Counted from the stretch's first letter, positions 18,289 to 25,716 are shown. The stretch is 45,027 nucleotides of DNA from JAXHUH01 sp034211175 (GCA_034211175.1 JAXHUH010000040.1:1-45027), one strand, 5' to 3'. Notes: a model not told the origin generated them from the letters alone. Numbers and translations: made by a program.

Positions 18289-18804
18289 GTGACCGTCCAC
18301 GAACGCCCCTTCGGCCGCTACCTCGAGGACTTCGAGCCCGGTGACGTCTACCGGCACTGGCCCGGCAAGACGATCACCGAGGCGGACGACCACCTGTTCT
18401 GCATGATCACGATGAACCACCACCCGCTGCACTCGAACGCGTGGTTCGCCGAGCAGGAGACCGTGCACGGCAAGAACGTGGTCGTCGGCAACCTCGTCTA
18501 CTCGCTCGTTCTCGGCATGAGCGTGCCCGACGTCAGCGGCGCGGCCATCGCCAACCTCGAGATCGAGTCGCTGCGCCACTCGAAGCCGACGTTCCACGGC
18601 GACACGATCTACGCCGAGACCCGCGTGCTCGAGTCCCGCGAGACGTCCAAGGGCGACCGGGGCATCGTGACCGTGGAGACCAAGGGCATCAACCAGCGCG
18701 GTGAAGAGGTCTGCTACTTCAAGCGCAAGGTGATGGTGTGGAAGCGCGAGGCCGCCCCGGCGCGCAAGCGGCCCTACGGCGAGGAGATCTGGGACGAGAG
18801 CTGA
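18289..18804 (+). CDS. MaoC-like hydratase (mesaconyl-CoA hydratase type)
   Basis: Protein of 171 residues, a single hot-dog domain of the MaoC family. The stretch KTITEADDHLFCMITMNHHP, followed by LHSN, is the hydratase active-site region; the catalytic His is present, while the usual Asp two residues into the motif is replaced by Asn/His. GDTIYAETRVLESRET is the second conserved block. The segment VVVGNLVYSLVLGMSVPDVSG resembles, from memory, the short MaoC proteins next to ccr and meaA in Streptomyces, which act on mesaconyl-CoA. With the dehydrogenase at 15.7-17.2 kb it would supply two consecutive steps of the ethylmalonyl-CoA pathway. GTG at 18289 is set by GGAGGAGA just upstream. Confidence 0.85.
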   Translation: MTVHERPFGRYLEDFEPGDVYRHWPGKTITEADDHLFCMITMNHHPLHSNAWFAEQETVHGKNVVVGNLVYSLVLGMSVPDVSGAAIANLEIESLRHSKPTFHGDTIYAETRVLESRETSKGDRGIVTVETKGINQRGEEVCYFKRKVMVWKREAAPARKRPYGEEIWDES

Positions 18805-18823
18805 GGGGCCGGTCACGCCCGCG

Positions 18824-19684
18824 GTGGATGGCGCCGCGCTCCTCGGCTGGGCTCACACCGACGGGCGCGACCTGCCGTGGCGCCGATCCCGTGACCCGTG
18901 GGCCATCCTCGTCTCGGAGCTGATGCTCCAGCAGACCCAGGTCGCCCGCGTCCGTGAGCGCTGGGGCCGGTTCCTGGCCCGGTTCCCCGACCCGGTGCGC
19001 TGTGCCGCGGCGCCGACCGGCGATGTCGTCGAGGAGTGGGCCGGGCTCGGCTACAACCGCCGTGCGGTGAACCTGTGGCGGGCCGCGTGTGCGGTCCGCG
19101 ACGACCACGACGGGACCCTGCCCGCCGACCTCGACGCCCTGCTCGCCCTGCCCGGGGTCGGGCCCTACACGGCCCGGGCGGTGCTGGCGTTCGCGTTCGA
19201 GCGCGACGTCGGCGTGCTCGACACCAACGTCGCCCGGATCCTGGCCCGCCAGCACGGCCGCCGCCTGCGCCCCGCCGAGGCCCAGGCGGCGGCCGACGAG
19301 CTGGTGCCGGTCGGCGAGGGCTGGGCGTGGAACCAGGCGATGCTCGACCTCGGTGCCACGGTGTGCGTGGCCCGGGTCCCCCGCTGCGAGGCCTGCCCGG
19401 TCTCGGGCTCCTGCGCCTGGGCCCTCGACGGTCGCACCGCTCCGGACCCGGCCGTGGGCAGCGCCGCAGTGTCGGGCCGCCAGAGCCCGTTCGAGGGCAG
19501 CGACCGCCAGGGGAGGGGCCGCCTCGTCGACGCCCTCCGCCGCGGCCCGGTCCACTCGGACGAGGTCGCCGTTGCCGCGGGTTGGCCCGACGACCCCGAC
19601 CGCGCCGCCCGCGCCATGGCCACGTTGGTCCGCGACGGCCTCGCCGTCCCCGACGGCGACCGCTACACCCTCCCCACCTCCTGA
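18824..19684 (+). CDS. mutY: A/G-specific adenine glycosylase
   Basis: Protein of 286 residues in the endonuclease III/MutY superfamily. It removes adenine mispaired with 8-oxoguanine. Visible features are the Glu-containing segment SELMLQQTQ, helix-hairpin-helix LPGVGPYTARAV, catalytic Asp133 in VLDTNVARIL, and a [4Fe-4S] loop Cys181-x6-Cys-x2-Cys-x5-Cys197. SELMLQQTQ and the GLGYNRR segment favour MutY over Nth. It is shorter than the roughly 350-residue enteric MutY and seems to lack the C-terminal NUDIX-like 8-oxoG recognition domain; the last 60 residues instead look like a small winged-helix-like region. The GTG start lies 17 nt after the MaoC stop, so the two may be co-transcribed. Its cluster would depend on Suf machinery such as that encoded downstream. 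Confidence 0.92.
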   Translation: MDGAALLGWAHTDGRDLPWRRSRDPWAILVSELMLQQTQVARVRERWGRFLARFPDPVRCAAAPTGDVVEEWAGLGYNRRAVNLWRAACAVRDDHDGTLPADLDALLALPGVGPYTARAVLAFAFERDVGVLDTNVARILARQHGRRLRPAEAQAAADELVPVGEGWAWNQAMLDLGATVCVARVPRCEACPVSGSCAWALDGRTAPDPAVGSAAVSGRQSPFEGSDRQGRGRLVDALRRGPVHSDEVAVAAGWPDDPDRAARAMATLVRDGLAVPDGDRYTLPTS

Positions 19685-19704
19685 TCCACCCCGCCTGACC
19701 CGAA

Positions 19705-19748
19705 CTGGCCCCACCGGAGTGCCACCCGTGGCACTCCGGTGGGGCCAG
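19705..19748. repeat. Perfect 21-bp-arm hairpin with GAACTGGCC...GGCCAGAAC ends
   Basis: The left arm (19705-19725) and right arm (19728-19748) are perfectly complementary over 21 bp with a 2-nt loop. The outer parts read GAACTGGCCCCAC and GTGGGGCCAGAAC. GAAC flanks both sides in direct orientation. It shares its termini with the hairpin at 6822-6865. It lies between convergent mutY and the selenoprotein gene, so it may terminate both. Confidence 0.75.
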
Positions 19749-19834
19749 AACGCGCTCCCGCGGGCTGCCGGAGGGTTGGTGGCCGTGCGCGTCACGATTC
19801 GCCGGCGCGGCGTCGGCCCGGTCGGCCGGCGCGA

Positions 19835-20350
19835 TCAGGCGGTCACGCAGGCGAGGATCTCGTCGACGAAGCGGTCGGCGAGCTCCTCCATCTCCTCGTT
19901 CGTGCGGTCCTGGATCGGATGGGGCACGAAGACGCGCCTCGGGGCGAAGCCGAGGGCGCTGGACTGGGCCTCAGCGGCGTCGATGAACTCCGACGAGGCG
20001 ATGAACATGCCGGGGACGCCCCGGCGCTCGATGTCGACGATGTCGTGCACACTGCACGACGTGCAGCTGCCTCAATCGGCGAGCGCTTCGATGACGACAT
20101 CGCAGCGCTGGCTGATCTCGTGGCGCAGGTCGACCGGTGCCGGCTTGGTGAACGTCGGCTTGGAGAAGCGCTCCACCCGCAGGCCGCGTGCGGTCAGCAG
20201 CTCGTCGAGGCGGTTCAGGAACACGTCGCCGCGGGGCTTGCTGATGTCGAGGAGCCCGACGGTCACACCGTCGAGCGACTCCTTGCGGGGAGCTTCGGCC
20301 ATCTGCGGCGGGCGCTGCTCGCCCGTCGGGTCCAACACGGTGGTGCTCAT
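19835..20350 (-). CDS. UGSC-family selenoprotein with in-frame UGA (Sec93)
   Basis: Reading through the TGA at 20074-20072 joins two open segments in the same frame into one 171-residue protein. The residues around it read ALAD-U-GSCTSCSVHDIV, which is the defining UGSC motif of a known redox selenoprotein family; Sec93 would be paired with Cys96 or Cys99. The N-terminal half (GVTVGLLDISKPRGD, RCDVVIEALAD) and the C-terminal half (HDIVDIERRGVPGMF, VFVPHPIQDRTNEEM) are both typical of the family and are of little use apart. The ATG at 20350 has AGGAGGG upstream. The gene lies 79 nt after a thioredoxin-domain protein on the same strand. A SECIS-like stem-loop follows the UGA. The selA, selB, selC and selD genes are not in this window. 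The reaction catalysed is unknown to me. Confidence 0.88.
20042..20060 (-). promoter_or_regulatory. Candidate bacterial SECIS element
   Basis: On the minus strand, 11 nt after the UGA, GTCGTGCA and TGCACGAC form a perfect 8-bp stem closed by a GTG loop. The loop begins 19 nt after the UGA and carries the G-U that SelB recognition requires. An alternative 6-bp stem, CTGCAC/GTGCAG, overlaps it. Confidence 0.75.
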
Positions 20351-20429
20351 GGTCGCCCTCCTGGTCCCCCTCGTGCCGCTGCGGCGGGGAGACCGGCGCT
20401 CGGCATCGCGGTCATCTTCGTCGATCCGC

Positions 20430-21941
20430 TCACGCCGGCGCCACCTCGCCCACGGCCACCGCAGTGCGGTCGGTGCTCGTGGCGATGCGGTGCGTCGTGG
20501 GGGTGCTGCCGGTGGCGCCGTTGGCCCAGCCGCCGATGATGGCCGAGAACATGCCGGCGGTCCCGCCCGCGTGGACCACGAGGATCCCGTCGGGGCGGAA
20601 CTTCGGGATGTCCCGGCCCTCGAGCTCGACCGGCAGGCCCTCGGCGATGCCGTTCGCGCCCCGGATCATCTCGGCGCCCGGGATCTGGAGCACCGAGTGG
20701 AGCTCCTCGAGCAGCCGCTGTCGGCTCCAGCCGGCATCGGCGAACACCCGGGCGTGCTCCGGTCCGACGACGAGCACGGCGTCGAAGGCCAGGGCGAGCT
20801 TCGGGTGGGCGACGGTGCGCAGGTAGGCGGCGAACGACCGCGCCAGCGACTCGGGGTCGCGGGAGAGCTGGTCGACGACGATCCGCATGCCCTCGCCCGG
20901 GAACAGGGTCACCGCGGAGTCGCCCGGTGCGATGCCGCGGGCGACCGAGAGCGGCTCCCACGGCGAGCCGTCCTCGTCCTCGGCGAAGCAGAACGAGAGC
21001 TTGCCCGGGTTCCCGTGGGCGGCGCGGTCGATCTCGCCGGGCCGGCCGCCGCCGACGTTGCGGATGACGAGCTGGAGCGCCCGCCCGATCGTCGAGTTCG
21101 CCCGGTTGCCCTGACCGAGGGCGTTGACCCCGCTGTTCATCCCGATGGCGCGGGCGATCGGGCCGTTCACGATCACGACCGGCCCGGCCGAGTAGGTCGT
21201 GCACAGCAGGCCGTGGGCGTTGAACTCGTCGGTGCACGCGGCCTCGAGGCAGGCGAGCACGACCGGCAGGTACTCGGGGCGGCACCCGGCCATCACCGCG
21301 TTGACCGCGACCTTCTCGACCGTGCACTCGACCAGCTCCGGGGGCACGACCGCGACGACCTCGTCGGGTGCCCGATCGGTGCCCTCGAGCATCCGCAGCA
21401 CCCTGGCCTCGGTCGGCGGGACGACGGGCAGCCCGTCGGTCCAGCCCCGGTCGAACATCGCCTCGATGTCGTCCTCCAGCGCGGCGAGCTCGACGCGGCG
21501 GCTCCGCAGCACCGAGCCGCTGAACCGCACCGCGAGGCGCTCGGCGATGACCGGGTCGACGCTGAGCGAACCGCAGCCGGGGCGCCAGTCGGGCAGGCCG
21601 GCGCCGAGATCGTCCACTCCGGTGAGGCCGACCCACTGCTCCCGGGACCAGCCGACGACCCGGGCGACCTCGGCGCCGTCGCGGACCTTCAGCAGCGTCG
21701 GGACGGTCTCGATGTCGTGGTGCCAGGAGACGTCGAGGTCGCGGTCGTCGACGACGGCGACACCCTCGGGGAAGGCGGGGTCGTCCTGGCTGTACACCGT
21801 CAGCGGCGCCTCGCCGTCGGCGAGCTCACCGAGGACCGGTGCGACGAGCGTGCACGTGGGGCAGTCCCGCTTGACCACCGCCACCAACCCGTCCGGCAAC
21901 GTCGGTGCCCCGGGATGGTCGGTGACCGGCTCGGTGCTCAT
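20430..21941 (-). CDS. Thioredoxin-domain protein of the UGSC module
   Basis: Protein of 503 residues. The first 100 residues are a thioredoxin-like domain with the redox pair in VVKRDCPTCTLVAPVL and a cis-Pro region ETVPTLLKV. The remaining 400 residues form a large domain with highly patterned conserved blocks: RGWTDGLPVVPPTEARV, VNAVMAGCRPEYLPVVLA, VIVNGPIARAIGMNSG, RANSTIGRALQLVIRNVGG, KLSFCFAEDEDGSPWEPL. I recall this large domain next to UGSC-family genes in other genomes, but it has no function I can name. Several Cys residues (AGC, AAC, LLC, SFC) could take part in redox chemistry. The ATG at 21941 has a GGGGGA upstream. It precedes the selenoprotein in a two-gene operon. Confidence 0.82.
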   Translation of the reverse strand: MSTEPVTDHPGAPTLPDGLVAVVKRDCPTCTLVAPVLGELADGEAPLTVYSQDDPAFPEGVAVVDDRDLDVSWHHDIETVPTLLKVRDGAEVARVVGWSREQWVGLTGVDDLGAGLPDWRPGCGSLSVDPVIAERLAVRFSGSVLRSRRVELAALEDDIEAMFDRGWTDGLPVVPPTEARVLRMLEGTDRAPDEVVAVVPPELVECTVEKVAVNAVMAGCRPEYLPVVLACLEAACTDEFNAHGLLCTTYSAGPVVIVNGPIARAIGMNSGVNALGQGNRANSTIGRALQLVIRNVGGGRPGEIDRAAHGNPGKLSFCFAEDEDGSPWEPLSVARGIAPGDSAVTLFPGEGMRIVVDQLSRDPESLARSFAAYLRTVAHPKLALAFDAVLVVGPEHARVFADAGWSRQRLLEELHSVLQIPGAEMIRGANGIAEGLPVELEGRDIPKFRPDGILVVHAGGTAGMFSAIIGGWANGATGSTPTTHRIATSTDRTAVAVGEVAPA

Positions 21942-22086
21942 CGCTCGTGGTCCCCCTGTCGTCGCCGTCGGCCCGAAGCTCGGCAGCATGTCGGCGCAGC
22001 ACCCACGAAGCGTGATCTTCAAACGCGATCGGTGGTTTCTCTGGTGGCCTTTGTCACAACAACTTCACCAGATGCTACGTGTCGGG

Positions 22087-22092
22087 TACGGT
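22087..22092 (+). promoter_or_regulatory. -10 box upstream of the leader ORF and hydrolase
   Basis: TACGGT with TTCACC at 22064-22069 as a possible -35 element (17-bp spacer). It ends 8 nt before the ATG at 22101. Confidence 0.45.
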
Positions 22093-22100
22093 CGCCAATC

Positions 22101-22148
22101 ATGGCCAGGGGGGTCAGACACCGCAAGAAGCGAGGTGCCCCGACGTGA
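22101..22148 (+). CDS. Short leader ORF overlapping the hydrolase start
   Basis: Sixteen codons including the stop encode MARGVRHRKKRGAPT, a strongly basic 15-residue peptide. The stop TGA overlaps the GTG start of the hydrolase (GTGA). The ATG lies 8 nt after a -10 box, so it would be the first codon of a leaderless transcript and could deliver ribosomes to the next start. No homologue is known to me. Confidence 0.4.
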   Translation: MARGVRHRKKRGAPT

Positions 22149-23002
22149 GGGTCACCTTCTACGGCGTGCGCGGATCGACACCGTGTCCCTGTGACGCCAA
22201 CGCCCGCTACGGCGGCAACACGTCCTGCGTGCTGGTCGAGGTGGACGACACCTCCCCGCCCATCCTCCTCGACCTGGGGACGGGCCTGCGCCGCTTCGGC
22301 GAGACCATCGGCAGGGACGAAGCCTTCCGCGGCGTCGCCTTCCTCAGCCACCTCCACTGGGACCACCTGCAGGGCCTGCCGTTCTTCGGGCCCGTGCTGC
22401 GGCCCACCGGCAGCCTCGACATCCACGGGCCCAACCCGGGCCGTGGGCTGAGCCTGGCCGAGGCGGTCGACCGGGGCATCCAGCCGCCCCTGTTCCCGGT
22501 GCGCCTGGCCGACTTCCAGGGCGAGATCCGGTTCCACGAGCTCACGTCCGAGCCCGTCGTGGTCGGCAACGCCCGGGTGACGTCGGCGTCGGTCCTCCAC
22601 ACCGGCCCGACGGCCGGCTACCGGATCGACGCCCAGGGCATGTCGCTGGCCTACATCCCCGATCACCAGCAGCCCGGCGCCGACGACCTCTCGGTCACCG
22701 ACGAGGTGCTCGAGCTCTGCGACGGCGTCGACCTGCTCATCCACGACACCCAGTACGACGAGGACGAGTTCGTCAACAAGGCGGACTGGGGCCACTGCAC
22801 CCCGGCCTACGCGCTGGAGATCGCCCGTCTCGCCGGGGTCCGTGAGCTGGCCATGTTCCACCACGACCCGTCCCATGACGACCAGTTCATGGACGGCTAC
22901 GTCGAGGCGGCCCGTCGTGCCGGCGAGCGCCACGGTGTCGAGGTGACCGGCGCGGTCGAGGAGCGCACGATCGTGCTCTCGCCCCGCACGGTCCGCACCT
23001 GA
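22145..23002 (+). CDS. Metallo-beta-lactamase-fold hydrolase
   Basis: Protein of 285 residues. The metal-binding motif SHLHWDH (HxHxDH), LLDLGTGLRRFG before it, a later His in SVLHTGPTAGY and Asp in YIPDHQ, and FHHDPSHDD near the end describe the metallo-beta-lactamase fold of the RNase Z/phosphodiesterase branch. The start FYGVRGSTPCP is typical of a subgroup often annotated as metal-dependent hydrolases of the beta-lactamase superfamily III. The substrate could be a cyclic nucleotide or other phosphodiester; this is not decided. GTG at 22145 has GCGAGG upstream and overlaps the leader ORF stop. The frame is open to 22079, but that part includes the promoter. It is divergent from the UGSC module. 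Confidence 0.9.
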   Translation: MRVTFYGVRGSTPCPCDANARYGGNTSCVLVEVDDTSPPILLDLGTGLRRFGETIGRDEAFRGVAFLSHLHWDHLQGLPFFGPVLRPTGSLDIHGPNPGRGLSLAEAVDRGIQPPLFPVRLADFQGEIRFHELTSEPVVVGNARVTSASVLHTGPTAGYRIDAQGMSLAYIPDHQQPGADDLSVTDEVLELCDGVDLLIHDTQYDEDEFVNKADWGHCTPAYALEIARLAGVRELAMFHHDPSHDDQFMDGYVEAARRAGERHGVEVTGAVEERTIVLSPRTVRT

Positions 23003-23127
23003 GCGCGCCGAGCGTCACCCACCGCAGCGCATCACACCTGTTCGCGCATCGCGCCCTCCCGGGCGTTCGGCGCTGCCATGGTGCGTGGGCGGACGGTGCC
23101 GGTCGCGGAGGTCCGCGCGATCACGGC

Positions 23128-23133
23128 TAGGGT
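23128..23133 (+). promoter_or_regulatory. -10 box for the flavin reductase operon
   Basis: TAGGGT lies 35 nt upstream of the GTG at 23169 and would give a short leader containing GGAGGG. The preceding gap (23003-23127) holds no gene; a small CGCCC/GGGCG hairpin near 23070 may end the hydrolase transcript. Confidence 0.4.
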
Positions 23134-23168
23134 CGCCGTCGACCCGCCCGCGCAGTTCTGGAGGGACC

Positions 23169-23672
23169 GTGGCCGACACTCCGCCGCCGCACGACAGCGC
23201 CCACTTCCGGCGCGTACTCGGGCACTTCCCGACGGGCGTCACCGTCGTGACCGCCCAGCCCGAGGGTGGTGCTCCGGTCGGCATGGCGGTCGGCTCGTTC
23301 ACCTCGGTCTCGCTCGACCCGCCGCTCGTCGCGTTCCTGCCGGCGAAGTCGTCGTCGACCTGGCCCGACATCGAGAAGGCCGGCGCGTTCTGCGTCAACG
23401 TCTGCGCCCAGGACCACGGCGAGCTCTCGGGCAACTTCGCCTCGAAGAAGGCCGACAAGTTCGAGGGTGTCGACTGGGAGCCGACCGCCGCCACCGGCTC
23501 GCCCCGGCTGCGGGACGCGCTCGCCTGGGTGGACTGCACCATCGATGCCGTCCACGAGGCCGGTGACCACTGGATCGTGGTCGGCCGGGTCGAGGGCCTC
23601 GACGCCGACGCCGAGGGCAACGGGCTCCCGCTCGTGTTCTTCAAGGGCGCCTACGGTCGGTTCGAGGGCTGA
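23169..23672 (+). CDS. Flavin reductase-like FMN-binding protein
   Basis: Protein of 167 residues in the flavin reductase (HpaC/split-barrel) family. The opening FRRVLGHFPTGVTVVTAQ, then GMAVGSFTSVSLDPPLVAFLPAKSSSTW, FCVNVCAQD and GDHWIVVGRVEGL are the standard blocks for FMN or FAD binding. Such proteins supply reduced flavin to monooxygenases using NAD(P)H. No oxygenase partner is adjacent. GTG at 23169 is set by GGAGGG with a 3-nt spacer. The next gene begins 8 nt after its stop, so the two form an operon. Confidence 0.92.
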   Translation: MADTPPPHDSAHFRRVLGHFPTGVTVVTAQPEGGAPVGMAVGSFTSVSLDPPLVAFLPAKSSSTWPDIEKAGAFCVNVCAQDHGELSGNFASKKADKFEGVDWEPTAATGSPRLRDALAWVDCTIDAVHEAGDHWIVVGRVEGLDADAEGNGLPLVFFKGAYGRFEG

Positions 23673-23680
23673 GGCACCCG

Positions 23681-24343
23681 ATGCGCGTGGTGATCGCCGG
23701 CGGTCACGGCCAGATCGCCCTCCTCATCGAGGAGCTGCTCGCCGGTCGGGGTGACGAGCCGGTCGGGCTGATCCGCGACCCCGCCCAGGGCGACGACCTG
23801 CGACATGTGGGCGCGACCCCGGTCGTGTTCGACCTGGAGCACTCCACCGCCGACGAGCTGGTCACCCACCTCGACGGTGCCGACGCGGTGGTGTTCGCGG
23901 CCGGCGCCGGGCCGGGCAGCGGCGCGGCCCGCAAGGAGACGGTCGACCGCGACGGCGCCGTCCTGCTCGCCGACGCCGCGGAGGCGGCCGGTGTGCGCCG
24001 CTACGTGCTCATCAGCTCCGTCGGCGCCGGCACCGAACCGGACGAGGCCGCCGTCGGGGCGACCTTCGCCGCCTACCTGCGGGCCAAGACCGCGGCCGAG
24101 GAGTCGGTGCGACCCCGCACCGGCCTCGACGTCACCATCGTCCGGCCCGGTCGCCTCACCGACGACCCGCCGATCGGCACGGTCGAGCTCGGCCCGGACG
24201 TCGCCCGCGGCGACATCACCCGGGCCGACACCGCGGCGGTCGTCGTCGGCGCGCTCGATCGCCCCGCCTCCGCCGGTGCGACGTTCACGGTGATCGGTGG
24301 CGACGTGCCCATCGGTGAGGCGCTCGACGCGATCTGCTCCTGA
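23681..24343 (+). CDS. Atypical SDR/NAD(P)-binding protein
   Basis: Protein of 220 residues with an N-terminal Rossmann motif MRVVIAGGHGQIA (GxxGxxA), DAVVFAAGAGPGSG after strand 4, RYVLISSVGAG and TIVRPGRLTDDPP. This is the pattern of atypical short-chain dehydrogenases of the YwnB/BVR-B type, which often lack the classical Tyr-x3-Lys; here YLRAK contains a Tyr-x3-Lys-like pair. It is translated 8 nt after the flavin reductase and may work on the same pathway. The substrate is unknown. Confidence 0.88.
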   Translation: MRVVIAGGHGQIALLIEELLAGRGDEPVGLIRDPAQGDDLRHVGATPVVFDLEHSTADELVTHLDGADAVVFAAGAGPGSGAARKETVDRDGAVLLADAAEAAGVRRYVLISSVGAGTEPDEAAVGATFAAYLRAKTAAEESVRPRTGLDVTIVRPGRLTDDPPIGTVELGPDVARGDITRADTAAVVVGALDRPASAGATFTVIGGDVPIGEALDAICS

Positions 24344-24359
24344 GCCCGGTAGCACGGCG

Positions 24360-24375
24360 CGACCGGCCTCGGTCG
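24360..24375. terminator. Hairpin in convergent gap
   Basis: CGACCG (24360-24365) pairs with CGGTCG (24370-24375) around a 4-nt loop, between convergent genes. Confidence 0.4.
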
Positions 24376-24382
24376 GGGTGGG

Positions 24383-24583
24383 TCAGCGCGGCCGGCCGGT
24401 GTCGCCGTCGTCGTTCCCGTCTGCGTCATGACCGTGCGCGGCGCGGCGGCGGGCCCGCGTCGCCCGCCACGCGCGGAGCTTGCGGCGCAGCCACATCCGG
24501 GCGATGCGCCAGCCGAAGACGACGAAGAACAGGGCCAGCAGGAACAGCCAGACCTTCGGGTTGACGGCCGCGAGGCCCATCAT
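24383..24583 (-). CDS. Small single-pass membrane protein
   Basis: Protein of 66 residues. One hydrophobic helix (VWLFLLALFFVVFGW) is followed by a strongly basic stretch (RKLRAWRATRARRRAAH) and an Asp/Gly-rich tail. The basic residues after the helix suggest the C-terminus stays in the cytoplasm. A GGGAGG just before tandem ATG codons supports translation. No family is recognised. Confidence 0.6.
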   Translation of the reverse strand: MMGLAAVNPKVWLFLLALFFVVFGWRIARMWLRRKLRAWRATRARRRAAHGHDADGNDDGDTGRPR

Positions 24584-24624
24584 CGCCTCCCGGGGCGGAT
24601 CGGGGGGTGGTGCGAGGCCGTTGC

Positions 24625-24630
24625 TACGGT
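24625..24630 (+). promoter_or_regulatory. Extended -10 of leaderless promoter for the gamma carbonic anhydrase
   Basis: TGCTACGGT is an extended -10 that ends 6 nt before the ATG at 24637. Confidence 0.55.
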
Positions 24631-24636
24631 GCCGAC

Positions 24637-25155
24637 ATGGCGATCTACGCGCTCGGCGACCTCCAACCGCGCATCGACCCCTCGGCGTTCATCCACCCCG
24701 AGGCGGTCATCATCGGCGACGTCACCATCGGGCCCGAGAGCTCGGTGTGGCCGTGCGCGGTGCTGCGGGGCGACGAGGGCGGCATCACCGTCGGCGCCCG
24801 GACGTCGGTCCAGGACGGCTGCGTCATCCACACCATCCCCGAGTCGCCGACGACGATCGGCAACGAGTGCGTCATCGGCCATGCGGTGCACCTCGAGGGC
24901 TGCATCATCGAGGACCACGCGCTGGTCGGCTCCGGCGCGGTGGTGCTCCACCGGGCCGTCGTGCGCAGCTGGGGCCTGGTCGGCGCCAACGCCGTGGTGC
25001 CCGGGGGCAAGGAGGTCCCGGGCCACGCCATGGCGCTCGGCGTGCCCGCCAAGATCCGGGAGAACACGGTGAACGTCGACGAGATCACCGAAGGTGTCGA
25101 GCACTACGTGAAGCGCGTGCATCAGTACCGCGAGGAGCTCCGCCGGCTCGACTGA
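24637..25155 (+). CDS. Gamma-class carbonic anhydrase-like hexapeptide-repeat protein
   Basis: Protein of 172 residues forming a left-handed beta-helix: repeated hexapeptides (VIIGDVTIGPESSVWPCAVL, then ITVGARTSVQDGCVIH). The zinc-ligand His residues of gamma carbonic anhydrases are in place in CVIHT, CVIGH and AVHLEGC. These enzymes act as trimers with metal at subunit interfaces; many bacterial YrdA/CaiE-like relatives have little measured activity, so hydration of CO2 is likely but not certain. The ATG at 24637 is fixed by the extended -10 box. It converges on the DUF2752 gene with a 21-nt gap. Confidence 0.9.
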   Translation: MAIYALGDLQPRIDPSAFIHPEAVIIGDVTIGPESSVWPCAVLRGDEGGITVGARTSVQDGCVIHTIPESPTTIGNECVIGHAVHLEGCIIEDHALVGSGAVVLHRAVVRSWGLVGANAVVPGGKEVPGHAMALGVPAKIRENTVNVDEITEGVEHYVKRVHQYREELRRLD

Positions 25156-25176
25156 CCGCCCCGACCGACCGTGCCG

Positions 25177-25710
25177 TCAGGCGCGGGCGTCGAGGACGAA
25201 CAGGGCGTCGATCGGCAGGTTCCGCACCACACCGAACGCGGCGATCACGGCCACCACCGCCCAGGCGACCCGGGTCGACGGTCGGTACCGCCCGATCGGG
25301 AGCCCGACCGAGCGGCCGAACCACGCGAGCCAGGCGACGATCGCCCCGGGCACGAGCACCGCGAGCAGGACGTTGTGGTCGAGCGCGGTCGCCACATCGC
25401 CCCGGGCGAGGGCATGGGCGCCCCGGGAGATGCCACAACCGGGGCAGTCGAGGCCGGTCATCTCGAAGAACGGGCAGCCGGGCAGCACGCTCGAGCCACC
25501 CGGGTCGACGAGGCCGGCGACGAGGCAGCCGACGGCGGCGAACGCGGCGACGAGGACGGGCGGGACCCACGCCGGGATCGTGCGGCCGAACATGACCGGG
25601 GGCCCGGCCGTGCCGGGCGCGGTCTCGTGGTGGTCGCAGGGCCCGTGGTCACGCGCGTGCAGGTCGCATGCGGGCCCACCGGCCGACTGGTCGTTCGTCG
25701 TGACCGCCAC
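25177..25710 (-). CDS. DUF2752 membrane protein
   Basis: Protein of 177 residues. A His/Cys-containing N-terminal segment (ACDLHARDHGPCDHHE) precedes three hydrophobic helices (VPPVLVAAFAAVGCLVAGLV, VLLAVLVPGAIVAWLAWF, VAWAVVAVIAAFGVV). Between the first two lies the DUF2752 signature CPFFEMTGLDCPGCGISRG with three Cys. The family is widespread in bacteria and its function is unknown. The GTG at 25710 has a TACGAT box 6 nt upstream. The N-terminal His/Cys cluster suggests metal binding, which is speculation. Confidence 0.85.
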   Translation of the reverse strand: MAVTTNDQSAGGPACDLHARDHGPCDHHETAPGTAGPPVMFGRTIPAWVPPVLVAAFAAVGCLVAGLVDPGGSSVLPGCPFFEMTGLDCPGCGISRGAHALARGDVATALDHNVLLAVLVPGAIVAWLAWFGRSVGLPIGRYRPSTRVAWAVVAVIAAFGVVRNLPIDALFVLDARA

Positions 25711-25716
25711 GCCGTC

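Noticed and set aside
20051..20350. Treating 20350-20072 as a complete 92-residue gene and 20050-19835 as another
   Set aside because: The two are in one frame, joined by UGA in a UGSC context with a SECIS-like stem; neither half has its own start signals beyond the first ATG.
19089..22148. A 1019-codon plus-strand open frame spanning mutY and the UGSC module
   Set aside because: Runs antisense to conserved genes and overlaps mutY in another frame; no domain is recognisable.
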